A DNA stretch of 24,593 nt from Bacillus sp. UNC41MFS5 (GTDB lineage Bacteria > Bacillota > Bacilli > Bacillales_B > DSM-18226), in assembly GCF_000686805.1 (NCBI RefSeq), contig NZ_KK366022.1, forward strand, positions 1 to 24,593, given 5' to 3'. This document shows, piece after piece, positions 1 to 7,060 of the stretch. The position numbers and the translations under genes were made by a program. Below the pieces are notes generated by a model that was not told the DNA's origin, ran no database searches, and saw only the letters and a program-made list of their open reading frames with translations. Numbering within the stretch: position 1 is the stretch's first letter; every line of letters starts with the position of its first letter.

Positions 1-1
1 T

Positions 2-337
2 CTCAGTGGTTTCGCTCATGGTAATTCTTTATTACGCCATGCGGGATTACATTTAGCAGAAGCTAGTTCAGGTAAATGGAAAGGACAAATTGTCCTCTCA
101 AAACGAGGAAGATCACGTTTGAGACGATTTTTGTATCTTACCACAATGAGCCTTGTCATGAACAACCCCGATTTCAAAGAACTACATTCTAATAATGTTA
201 ATGTGAAAAAGATGAAAAAAATGAAGTCAATCATGAAACTAATTAATAAATTCGCAAGAATTCTAGTAGGACTAGCCAAAAAGAATGATTCCTATCGTTC
301 AGACAAGGTACAACCTGTGACTTTAATAGCTGCTTAA
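2..337 (+). CDS. IS110-family transposase, C-terminal part (5' end outside window)
   Basis: The open frame enters from the left edge and encodes the end of an IS110/IS1111-type transposase (Transposase_20 domain). The visible order is RHAGLHLAEASSGKWKGQ (about 35-91), then LSKRGRSRLRRFLYL and NPDFKELH. This is the usual C-terminal signature of the family, with the conserved serine lying in the SSGKWKGQ stretch (codons at 65-70). In this family the RuvC-like DEDD part is N-terminal and is cut off here. IS110 enzymes recombine DNA guided by a non-coding RNA encoded beside the gene. A Met-start reading from 119 is only an internal methionine. Family call is confident; completeness of the element cannot be judged. 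Confidence 0.88.
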   Translation, partial: LSGFAHGNSLLRHAGLHLAEASSGKWKGQIVLSKRGRSRLRRFLYLTTMSLVMNNPDFKELHSNNVNVKKMKKMKSIMKLINKFARILVGLAKKNDSYRSDKVQPVTLIAA

Positions 338-742
338 TATAATTGAATTTAGATATCTTAAAAGAAAAATACTGTGTACCAGATTAATACCTTTCGAATA
401 TTGGCTTATTCGTAGGATCTCAAAGAAAGTACGAAGTACCGGATTACTTAAGCATAAGGGCTCTGACCCGTTCCGTTAGAAAGACCGGCATCTACCACTT
501 GGAATAGGTATGACGAAGGAATGAAAGGGCATTTGACCCGTTGAGACATGGGAGCGAAAACCTCCAGGGGTGGCGTGGAGAATACGTACATTATATGGAA
601 ATTAATGGAGTTTTCATTACCTCCTTTATTTAAGTACGCCTTCATGTAGCCATAATCCTAACAACTCATTTCATTAGTAGCCTATTGTAATTACAAGTAC
701 TTTGAAATCCTGCGAATAAGTGAGTATTTGAGAGAAAACCGT
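338..742 (+). mobile_element. Non-coding right part of the IS110-type element, candidate bridge RNA
   Basis: About 400 nt without a credible gene follow the transposase stop. The stretch holds two related hairpin-like motifs, GGGCTCTGACCCGTT at 468-482 and GGGCATTTGACCCGTT at 527-542. It also has a perfect 6-bp stem CGAATA/TATTCG around 397-414 and a GC-richer block at 468-585 unlike the AT-rich surroundings. In the IS1111 subgroup the bridge (target-selecting) RNA lies downstream of the transposase, so this is where one would be expected. The right boundary is not resolved and is placed before the degenerate repeat at 743. The RNA call is inference. Confidence 0.4.
361..446 (+). repeat. Pair of 25-nt imperfect direct repeats
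   Basis: The stretch 361-386 (AAAGAAAAATACTGTGTACC, then AGATTA) is repeated at 422-446 (AAAGAAAGTACGAAGTACC, then GGATTA). The copies are 61 nt apart, just after the transposase stop. They could belong to the non-coding part of the insertion sequence. Confidence 0.6.
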
Positions 743-778
743 ATCTAACTGAGGGAGCTTAAGTGCAAAATTTCACAT
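743..778 (+). repeat. Degenerate copy (no. 0) of the array repeat, right-end part
   Basis: GAGCTTAAGTGCAAAATTTCACA resembles the right end of copies 1 and 12 (ACTTTAAGTGCAGTTCTTCACA) and of the short copies 8 and 13. Preceding TAACTGAGG may be a remnant of the left end. It lies 48 nt downstream of the 826-1287 gene, where the other minus-strand genes also have a copy. Confidence 0.4.
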
Positions 779-825
779 ATGCCATCAATTTAACATAACT
801 AACAATTTTATCCCTTTAACCAAAT

Positions 826-1287
826 CTAGTCAGCATTTCTCTTTTCAATGAGGTATTGAAATCCATAAAACAAGAACGACTTAAGAAACAAATAAAGAAA
901 AAATTGAATTTTATTAAACCGGACGAGTGTAACTAATTTTAATTTTTTTAATAAACTCATCATTAAAATGGTAAACATACCATCTACTATTGCATTAAGT
1001 GTAAGAAAACGTTTAAAATTTCCATATGTCCATTTTAATATCCACATTGAACCTATTAAAAAAGGACCAATATAAAAAGGTAATGCCACTGAAATAAATG
1101 AATTTTTTTTATAAAAAACCCACCATTTGCGTTCCTTCCCAATTTGGGCAAGAAGAATTTCTACAATTACAATAAAAATGGATGCAGGAAGGAATTTCTT
1201 AATATTACGTACCCCTAAAAAAGGGAGTGTTAACCATACTAATAAAACCATAGGAACATTAAGTAGCCACTGATTTTTATTTGACAT
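826..1287 (-). CDS. Uncharacterised membrane protein, four to five helices
   Basis: A 153-residue hydrophobic protein with predicted helices near residues 7-25, 33-48, 65-85, 95-112 and 127-145, and basic loops such as KERKWW and FYKKN. Its general pattern is like that of the small CBO0543-type membrane proteins of Bacillus, but I do not recognise a defining motif. The start is well supported: AGAGGAGG lies 7 nt upstream of the ATG. It is followed at its 3' side by the degenerate repeat copy 0, and separated from the next gene by copy 1. Real gene: likely. Function: unknown. Confidence 0.75.
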   Translation of the reverse strand: MSNKNQWLLNVPMVLLVWLTLPFLGVRNIKKFLPASIFIVIVEILLAQIGKERKWWVFYKKNSFISVALPFYIGPFLIGSMWILKWTYGNFKRFLTLNAIVDGMFTILMMSLLKKLKLVTLVRFNKIQFFLYLFLKSFLFYGFQYLIEKRNAD

Positions 1288-1415
1288 CTTTAGCCCTCCT
1301 CTTTCTTAGCGTTCTCTATTCATTTTCTAAGTATTCATTTTATGTCGTAAGTATGTTCTTCGCTAATCTCCCACCATCACCACAAAAAAACGCTTTTCTT
1401 GTCTGCCTACTTCTT

Positions 1416-1516
1416 CTTAAGTTAAACTGCCTCTATAGTTGAAAAAGAAAAAGGGATCGCCGCAGCTATCCCATCTTTAACATAAGCACCAGTTACTTTA
1501 AGTGCAGTTCTTCACA
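1416..1516 (+). repeat. Array repeat copy 1, full length
   Basis: The left end TTAAACTGCCTCTATAGTT is followed by an A-run and the central hairpin GGGATCGC-CGCA-GCTATCCC (1453-1472). The right end reads AAGCACCAGTTACTTTAAG, then TTCACA. On the minus strand the hairpin is followed by TTTTTC, as in an intrinsic terminator. It sits 22 nt downstream of the minus-strand gene ending at 1539. Confidence 0.85.
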
Positions 1517-1538
1517 ATATGATATTTAAGCACTTGAA

Positions 1539-2006
1539 CTATTTGTTTTTTTCTAACCAGCGAATAAATTTTAGATTGGATAATAACACCCCATATAAAA
1601 TAGGATAAGAAACAGCAGAAAACCACATATTCCAATTCTTATGATATAGGAATCCCATTTTTAGACATAACCATTCGTAAAGGATAGAAAAAGCAGACCA
1701 ACATAATATGTAATAAAACTTATTAATTAATGGTCGGTTAAAAGGATACCAATTAATAATAAGCATAATTGCAGCTGGGTATATACCTAAAATAATAAGT
1801 AAAGTCTTAGCTTCTATGAAATAAGGTTCGAAAAATCCATACATATTATATTTATCCGTAAATCTATCAGCTAACTCCGCATTAAATAAGCCCCAAAAAA
1901 TGCTTGCATAATATTCAATAGGACGTAATTTTTTTTTCATCAGAAATGCAGTCAGGTTAAACAGAACAATAGATGCATAAAGAAACCACATTGAATACAT
2001 CCCCAT
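1539..2006 (-). CDS. CBO0543 family membrane protein
   Basis: A 155-residue protein with about five membrane helices. The C-terminal half carries FLYHKNWNMWFSAVSYPILY (about residues 119-138), which matches the H-x-N-W-N-M-W motif typical of the CBO0543 family, common and uncharacterised in Bacillus and Clostridium. The middle shows ELADRFTDKYNMYGFFEP, also in keeping with the family. Three methionines lie close together at the start (2006, 2000, 1991) and no upstream ribosome binding site is convincing. GGGG 9 nt before the third ATG makes 1991 a fair alternative. Repeat copy 1 follows its stop and copy 2 precedes its promoter region. Confidence 0.75.
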   Translation of the reverse strand: MGMYSMWFLYASIVLFNLTAFLMKKKLRPIEYYASIFWGLFNAELADRFTDKYNMYGFFEPYFIEAKTLLIILGIYPAAIMLIINWYPFNRPLINKFYYILCWSAFSILYEWLCLKMGFLYHKNWNMWFSAVSYPILYGVLLSNLKFIRWLEKNK

Positions 2007-2062
2007 CTAAAACACAAAAATAAGTTCTTTTCTAGGATATACTGTTAGAATTTTTTTATTAA

Positions 2063-2084
2063 ACAATTGCAACGAAGCAATTGT
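2063..2084. terminator. Perfect hairpin next to repeat copy 2
   Basis: ACAATTGC-AACGAA-GCAATTGT is a perfect 8-bp stem with a 6-nt loop. On the minus strand it is followed by TTTAATAAAAAAA, a poor T-tract. The loop and inner stem contain the reverse complement of the TGCTTCGTT found in the array repeat, so it may be a relic of an inverted fragment rather than a terminator. Confidence 0.4.
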
Positions 2085-2087
2085 CCT

Positions 2088-2182
2088 TGTTCAACAAACC
2101 TGCTTCGTTTGCACAATAAGAAAATGGGATAGCCACAGCCATCCCATTCTTTAACTCTCGCACCCGTTAGCTTAATTACGGA
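2088..2182 (+). repeat. Array repeat copy 2, full length
   Basis: The left end is GTTCAACAAACCTGCTTCGTT. The central hairpin is TGGGATAGC-CACA-GCCATCCCA (9 bp, one A/C that becomes G-U in minus-strand RNA). The right end is CGCACCCGTTAGCTTAA. It lies about 57 nt downstream of the small minus-strand gene 2240-2383. Confidence 0.85.
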
Positions 2183-2239
2183 AATTTTCTTTTTTTCTTT
2201 CGCCTATCCACCCAAGGTTCAATTTTTTTTTCATATATT

Positions 2240-2383
2240 TTAATCCCTAACTAACAATCCAATAATAATCATACTTATTCCAGTATTATCAGCCATAACA
2301 ATTGGTTTAAGCATTGCAAAAACAACTGATAACGCAATTGGTACTGTTAAACCAACCCATAAACCTACAAAAATTATAGCCAT
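2240..2383 (-). CDS. Small hydrophobic protein, 47 residues
   Basis: Read directly from the minus strand: MAIIFVGLWVGLTVPIALSV, then VFAMLKPIVMADNTGISMII and IGLLVRD. It has one or two membrane helices (residues 2-24 and about 34-44). The ATG is preceded by AGAGGTG with 6 nt spacing, which is a good Bacillus ribosome binding site and the main reason to accept so short a frame. It fills the interval between repeat copies 2 and 3, where a gene would be expected from the pattern of the region. No family recognised. Confidence 0.6.
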   Translation of the reverse strand: MAIIFVGLWVGLTVPIALSVVFAMLKPIVMADNTGISMIIIGLLVRD

Positions 2384-2436
2384 TTTATTCACCTCTTTGT
2401 AATAGTCATTATCAAGCAAATAAATTGTTATTCTTT

Positions 2437-2497
2437 TTCAACTATCCTGCTTCGTTAGTACAACAAGAAAAAAGCCGCCAAAAATAGCAGCCTTTCT
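2437..2497 (+). repeat. Array repeat copy 3, left part and hairpin only
   Basis: The left end TTCAACTATCCTGCTTCGTTAG is followed by ACAACAAGAAAAAA and a hairpin AGCCGCC...AGCAGCCT. The C/A opposition is a G-U pair on the minus strand. The expected CACCCGTTAG right end is missing. It sits 37 nt downstream of the restored nuclease stop at 2534, and T6 follows the hairpin on the minus strand. Confidence 0.8.
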
Positions 2498-2533
2498 TCA
2501 TTTTTGTGTTATATGTGTATATAGACAATTTGT

Positions 2534-3519
2534 TTACTCACCTACTAGTCCATCACCATCCCGATCGTCCATATATTTATAGAGCCATGAATCACGCGTA
2601 ATTGGCATTTTAAAGCCAGCAGCTTTTGGCTTCAGCGATCGTAACACTTCCATTATGATTGGTATCCACCTTACTAACATCTTCATTACTACTTACCGTT
2701 TCGTTTGTTGGTACATTGTCTGTTTTCGGTGGGGTACTGCTCGTACCTGTCGTTTCCCCTAAATTTTTGTTCACTTCATCTGGGTTTACATTGTCAAATT
2801 CATCTGTAATGGTTCTGCCCTGAATTTTGTAAGTGAATTTATAATGGTTAGGAATTTGCGTCTGAGTATTTGGATATTGAATCACTGCTACGAAATCTGT
2901 ACAACCCCCTGCGTCTCGAATCACTTTTTCCATATAGGCTTGATCGCCGTGCCTATTGAGAATGCTGTCTTGAGGTGTAATGTTATATGCGTTAGATACT
3001 CCCCCAAGTGAGTCAGCAATCACATGCCCTTCATCTAATTCTTGACTCTCTGTACCGGGAACCTTTGCTTCATCAGAATAGTATCTCCCAGACGATAAAA
3101 CATGTTCAGTATTCGGATTTTGGAGTATTATATTTTTTGCTTCAACACGAATTAGCTGTCCGTATTCATTTGTAAAAGCCCAATATTCCCTGTCGCCATA
3201 CCCGACATCAACTCTTACATTCGGCTTTCTAGAACCTGACATATCTCCGCCATCTACTACAATTAGTGTATATTTATTGTAGTCAAAGTCACCATTAACA
3301 CTTGTTATCGTTGGTGTACTAGTGGCAGGAACGCTTGGACTGACTCCGCTTTCACTTTTCGTTTTTTCTACCTTTTCTTTAGCCTCATCTACACCCTGTT
3401 CCTTTTTTTTTCCTTCTATCTTTGTTTCCATTTTCCTCTTTGCCAGTTGTTTCATTTGATGAACAGGCTGCAAGGAAAACTAATAAAAACGCCATAAATA
3501 TGTAGGTTAATTTCTTCAT
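2534..3519 (-). pseudogene. Secreted DNA/RNA non-specific nuclease lipoprotein with EF-hand/Excalibur-like tail, two frameshifts
   Basis: The natural start is the ATG at 3519, with AGGGG 8 nt upstream. It encodes a lipoprotein signal, MKKLTYIFMAFLLVFLAAC, with lipobox Cys19. The frame breaks in a nine-T run (3403-3411, plus strand), then continues as the 2610-3473 frame. That part carries the endonuclease domain: VRVDVGYGDREYWAFTNEYG, and DEGHVIADSLGG followed by NITPQDSILNRHGD, a DNA/RNA non-specific endonuclease (NS_2-like) core with the active-site His. A second +1 shift in T4 (2624-2627) cuts the tail. Without it the protein would run on as AKAAGFKMPITRDSWLYKYM then DDRDGDGLVGE, a known Ca-binding tail of Bacillus secreted nucleases, to the stop at 2534. 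Removing two bases restores 327 residues. It may be sequencing error or real decay. Confidence 0.75.
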
Positions 3520-3715
3520 GAATTATCCCCTTTTTGTAAATATCTTAGAAATACCAATACTATTATACTGCTAAAACACTTCAAAAAACGAAGAAATAAT
3601 AATTTAAAAAGGATTCCAATCTAAAGCTAAAATCCTTATAATTTTAACTCCAACAAATTTTATTCCCATATGATTATCCTTAATTTAATTAACCTAGTTT
3701 TGGTAAAATTCCTTA

Positions 3716-3804
3716 TTCCATTAAACTGCATCTTTAGTTCAAAAAGAAAAAGCCGCCTGAAATGGCAGCTGTTTTTGAATAAACGCACCCGTTAATTGAA
3801 GAAG
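3716..3804 (+). repeat. Array repeat copy 4, full length
   Basis: The left end is TTCCATTAAACTGCATCTTTAGTTC. The hairpin GCCGCC-TGAAAT-GGCAGC has one C/A that pairs as G-U in minus-strand RNA. The right end is CGCACCCGTTAATTGAAGAAG. It is 24 nt beyond the 3' end of the gene at 3828. Confidence 0.85.
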
Positions 3805-3827
3805 ACTATTTCAAAAATTTCCCATTC

Positions 3828-4416
3828 TTACCCTTTAACCTTATGAGCGGAAAAATGCTTAGCAACAACATAGGAGTTGCCCATTAATAACAGTTTATAA
3901 TCTCTTGTTTCATAATATTCGTATTCCTTAAATGGTAACAAAGTGGTCGTATAACCATTTTTGGTTAACACCTTTTGATAGATTCCATTAAGGCATTGGA
4001 CCCTCAATAAGACCAGAACCCTTATGTAAAAGATGATCAAGTCTAAAATAGGAGAGCTTATCAAACGGTAAGTAACCCTTCGTATGGTTATGGTGCGTTT
4101 TATACAGTTCCCCAATGGTTTTAAAAGTCGATTTCGCTCTCCCCTTTAAGATTAACTTGCCGCAATCGTTGTTATATTTCCATAGCAATTCATGGTCACT
4201 TAATATCTCCAATTCTTTACTCTCGAAGGTTTCAAAACGATATTTAGAACCGCTGTCCCGACAGACAATCTGCCACTCCTCTAGAAGTTCATTCTCATAA
4301 GCACGAATTATTTGAAGATTAAGGGTTATATCGAATTCGTCTCTTTGAAATCCAGCTAGGACTATATCCACATCCGTCTTTAATTTAGAAATGGCTTCAT
4401 GAAAATTTTCCAACAT
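3828..4416 (-). pseudogene. Unknown cytoplasmic protein, interrupted by one +1 frameshift
   Basis: Two overlapping frames, 3988-4416 and the 3' part of 3828-4115, make one protein of about 195 residues if a single base is removed from the AA at 3990-3991. The joint then reads LIEGPM-PNGIYQKVLTKNG. The N-terminal part (MLENFHEAISKLKTDVDIVL) is acidic and soluble with no signal peptide or membrane segment. The C-terminal part has LPFKEYEYYETRDYKLLLMG and ends in HFSAHKVKG. I recognise no family. It starts at 4416 with a weak GCGGTGA ribosome binding site. Since the neighbouring nuclease gene also carries +1 errors in short homopolymers, sequence error is a serious alternative to true decay. Confidence 0.6.
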
Positions 4417-4515
4417 GAATGTTCACCGCTTTCTTTCTTCTTTGATAGATAATGTATATGCAGCAAAAAGGAGCATATTTCCCCCACGAAATAATGCTCC
4501 TCCAAATCTGACTTA

Positions 4516-4605
4516 TGAAGTTAACCTGCCCAGTTAGTACAACAAGAAAAAAAGACCGCCGCAGCAATCATTTTCTTTAACTCTTGCACCCGTCAGTTGA
4601 AGAAC
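4516..4605 (+). repeat. Array repeat copy 5, overlapping the 3' end of an aldo/keto reductase gene
   Basis: The left end is TGAAGTTAACCTGCCCAGTTAG. The hairpin is GACCGC-CGCA-GCAATC; both C/A positions become G-U in minus-strand RNA. The right end is TTGCACCCGTCAGTTGAAGAAC. The reductase stop codon (TGA, minus strand, 4593-4595) and its last four or so codons lie inside this right end. Confidence 0.85.
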
Positions 4606-5591
4606 CATTTCTCCCGTGGTATAGGGTAGTATTCACCAGCGACAAGTTCTGGAGGTACGGATTCTTCGATTCGTGAAAGGTCGTCTGAACTTAAATTCAG
4701 ATCAACTGCGCCGATTGAAACATGAAGTTGTGACTGCGTTCTTGCACCAATCAATGGGATAACATCCTCACCCTTGGATAAAACCCATCCGATGGCAACC
4801 TGCGAAATGGTTGCTTGCTTTTCTTTAGCAATTTCACGCAACGCCTCTACAAGTGCTAAATTCTTTTCAATATTTTCTTTGGCAAACCGCGGACCATTAC
4901 TGCGTTTATCATCCAAACCTAGAACCCGATCTTTTGACCATGTACCGCTCAATAAACCTCTTGAGAGAACACCGTAAGCCGAAAGAGAAATACCTAATTC
5001 CCGTAGAGTTGGCAAGATAATTGATTCGATGCTCCGATTAAATAGTGAGTATTCCATTTGCAGCCAACTAATAGGATGTACAGTGTGTGCGCGACGAATT
5101 GTATCCACTCCTACTTCAGAAAGACCAATGTAACGCACATATCCCTTCTTTACCATATCGGCAATTGCACCAACCGTTTCTTCAATTGGTACGTTTCGAT
5201 CGATGCAGGCTGTGCCTGGTTGATAAAGATCGATGTATTCAACACCTAGGCGCAGTAGGGTATCCTCAAGGAAATTCTTTACTGTATGAGGGTGGTTATC
5301 ATACTCCCGATGCCTCTTACCCTGAGAGTGTAGCTTGCCATCGAATTTTACTGAAATGAAAGCATTTTCCCGTTGGATTCCTTGGAATGCTTCACGTAGA
5401 AGTAATTCATTGTGTCCATCGCCATAGAAATCCCCTGTATCAAAGAGTGTAATGCCGCCCTCAAGTGCCGCGTGGATTGTTGCAATGCTTTCACTTCGAT
5501 CAGCATTACCATATAGCCATGACATTCCCATACAGCCTAGACCAACCTCAGAAACCAGAGGACCGTTTTGACCAAGTGATCGTTTTTTCAT
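4593..5591 (-). CDS. Aldo/keto reductase (copy 1, catalytic His replaced)
   Basis: A 332-residue NAD(P)H-dependent aldo/keto reductase with a TIM-barrel fold. The start MKKRSLGQNGPLVSEVGLGC at 5591 has GGGGG 9 nt upstream. The frame is open for 58 more codons upstream, but these carry no ribosome binding site and precede the normal family N-terminus. Tetrad residues Asp51 and Tyr56 (DTGDFYG) and Lys82 (ISVKFDG) are present. The usual YYQHR His is replaced by YQPGTACID, close to the DLYQPARID subgroup but two residues longer. GARTQSQL near the C-terminus fits the NADP site. Relatives include sugar and pyridoxal reductases; substrate unknown. Its last codons lie in repeat copy 5. A paralogue is at 15244-16230. 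Confidence 0.88.
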   Translation of the reverse strand: MKKRSLGQNGPLVSEVGLGCMGMSWLYGNADRSESIATIHAALEGGITLFDTGDFYGDGHNELLLREAFQGIQRENAFISVKFDGKLHSQGKRHREYDNHPHTVKNFLEDTLLRLGVEYIDLYQPGTACIDRNVPIEETVGAIADMVKKGYVRYIGLSEVGVDTIRRAHTVHPISWLQMEYSLFNRSIESIILPTLRELGISLSAYGVLSRGLLSGTWSKDRVLGLDDKRSNGPRFAKENIEKNLALVEALREIAKEKQATISQVAIGWVLSKGEDVIPLIGARTQSQLHVSIGAVDLNLSSDDLSRIEESVPPELVAGEYYPIPREKWFFN

Positions 5592-5820
5592 TGAACATTT
5601 CCCCCTCGGCAGTCTCAGTGATTCAATCTGTAACCAATTTCGTTCTGAAATCCCGCTCCTAACGGCATATCGAATAATAACATATAGAACAACTAAACCA
5701 ACAAAGACATAAAATATTGAAAGCAAACAATCCCTCTTACATAGTAATTTTTCATAAATATTCACTACATTAACATTACCATAAATCGGTAAAAAAGCGG
5801 GAGATATTTAAATGGTTTTT

Positions 5821-5928
5821 CTTAAGCTAACCTGCCCCGTTTGTTCAACAAGAAAAATGACCGCCGCAGCAATCATTGACAGAACCCATATGTAACTCAA
5901 GCACCCGTTAGTTGAAGAACGATTATTC
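5821..5928 (+). repeat. Array repeat copy 6, full length
   Basis: The left end is AAGCTAACCTGCCCCGTTTGTTC. The hairpin is ATGACCGC-CGCA-GCAATCAT. The right end AAGCACCCGTTAGTTGAAGAA is the clearest type-1 right end in the window. It is followed directly by the terminator of the LysE-type gene. Confidence 0.9.
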
Positions 5929-5964
5929 AAAAAAACCTTCAGATAAAACAATTCTGAAGGGTTT
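5929..5964 (-). terminator. Intrinsic terminator of the LysE-type exporter gene
   Basis: AACCTTCAGA / TCTGAAGGGTT stem with one bulged G. On the minus strand it is followed by TTTTTT. It lies between the gene's stop at 6027 and repeat copy 6, so this gene does not depend on the repeat for termination. Confidence 0.75.
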
Positions 5965-6026
5965 CATTTTATTTTTGATTCAGCTTAAACTTATTTATTT
6001 TAGGGGGCATCGGAGTTTTAATAAGT

Positions 6027-6659
6027 TTAGTTAGGAGCTTTTGTTTGAAGCAGCTTAATCCCCATGCCAATAAAGATTACTCCAGTTATTTTGTTTAATA
6101 CCATTCCAATTTTCTGGTTTCCTCTTAGTTTATTTGTTACATATGAAGAAAAATACGCAACAAATAAACACCATAACAACCCAGTTGTTGTAAAAGTTAG
6201 TCCTAGAATTAAAAAAGGAATCGGTCCAGAAGTCTGTGTATCTATAAATTGTGGAAGGAACGAAAGAAAAAATAACGATACTTTAGGATTTGTTAGACTC
6301 GTTAAAATACCTTGCGCATATACTTTGCGAATATTTAACTTATCGACTTCAGGTGCCTGAAACGCCGCATTTGATTTATCTAATAGCATGCGTATTCCTA
6401 AGTATACTAAATAGATAACACCTAAAATCTTAATCGTATTAAATAAGAAAACAGATTTTAACAGTATAATGGATAATCCAAACGCAACGAACAGTGTATG
6501 AATTAATGAGCCTGTAATGATTCCAAAAACGGAACATACTCCAGCTGTTCTCCCTTGAGAAATACTTCTTCCTACGATATACATCGTGTCTGTACCTGGA
6601 ATTAAATTCAACAAAATTCCTGTAATTAAAAATACTTCATAATGAATGATACCATACAT
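6027..6659 (-). CDS. LysE/RhtB family amino acid exporter
   Basis: A 210-residue inner-membrane protein with six predicted helices. The N-terminal helix carries LLNLIPGTDTMYIVGRSISQGR, the family signature (PGP/PGTD followed by a glycine-rich turn and GRT-AG). The middle carries QGILTSLTNPKVSLFFLSFLPQF, the second conserved block (NPK, FFLSFLPQF). The family exports amino acids or related small metabolites by proton antiport; the substrate cannot be read from sequence. I start at 6659 (MYGIIHYEVF), which has GAAAGGGTG 7 nt upstream. An earlier Met at 6683 lies on the wrong side of that site. It has its own terminator on the minus strand and sits between repeat copies 6 and 7. Confidence 0.9.
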   Translation of the reverse strand: MYGIIHYEVFLITGILLNLIPGTDTMYIVGRSISQGRTAGVCSVFGIITGSLIHTLFVAFGLSIILLKSVFLFNTIKILGVIYLVYLGIRMLLDKSNAAFQAPEVDKLNIRKVYAQGILTSLTNPKVSLFFLSFLPQFIDTQTSGPIPFLILGLTFTTTGLLWCLFVAYFSSYVTNKLRGNQKIGMVLNKITGVIFIGMGIKLLQTKAPN

Positions 6660-6786
6660 ATTTATGCACCCTTTCTTTTTCAAGGTGCCCTTATTGATAT
6701 TATAGGATCATGAAAGGTTTGGAAAGATTTTTATCTTATTTTACAAAAAAATTTTAAAAAAATTGATGAAACAGTTAATTTTTTTA

Positions 6787-6830
6787 TTGAACTAAACTGC
6801 TTCGTTAGTCCATTAAGAACGAAAAAAGGG
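6787..6830 (+). repeat. Array repeat copy 7, left part only
   Basis: TTGAACTAAACTGCTTCGTTAG is an intact left end, followed by TCCATTAAGAACGAAAAAAGGG. The copy stops where the central hairpin would begin and has no right end. Confidence 0.75.
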
Positions 6831-6934
6831 TATTAATCTTTCCTAGGATCAATTCCTCATTGACCTTTATCTCTATTTCTTTTAATATCCATTCAGCAGC
6901 GGAAAACACATTATTAACAATATAATCGTTCCTC

Positions 6935-6963
6935 AAGAAGCCTGGATAGTGCTTCTTTTTTTT
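6935..6963 (+). terminator. Orphan intrinsic terminator upstream of the MscS-type gene
   Basis: AAGAAGC-CTGGATAGT-GCTTCTT followed by T7. It points rightwards, but no plus-strand gene ends before it. It may be a relic of a lost gene, or part of a leader for the gene at 7061. Confidence 0.6.
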
Positions 6964-7060
6964 AATGGAACCATGCTATCGTTAAGGTTTGTTGGGAAGG
7001 AAGTTTTTTTCCCTTATCGCAATCCTTTGGTATAGTGTAAAGAAAGTGGGAGTTGATAGG

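Noticed and set aside
448..645. Minus-strand 65-residue frame beside the insertion sequence
   Set aside because: No ribosome binding site or protein-like features; it crosses the hairpin motifs of the non-coding IS segment.
5592..5765. N-terminal membrane extension of the first aldo/keto reductase
   Set aside because: The frame is open and hydrophobic, but there is no ribosome binding site at its GTG, and a very good one precedes the normal family start at 5591.
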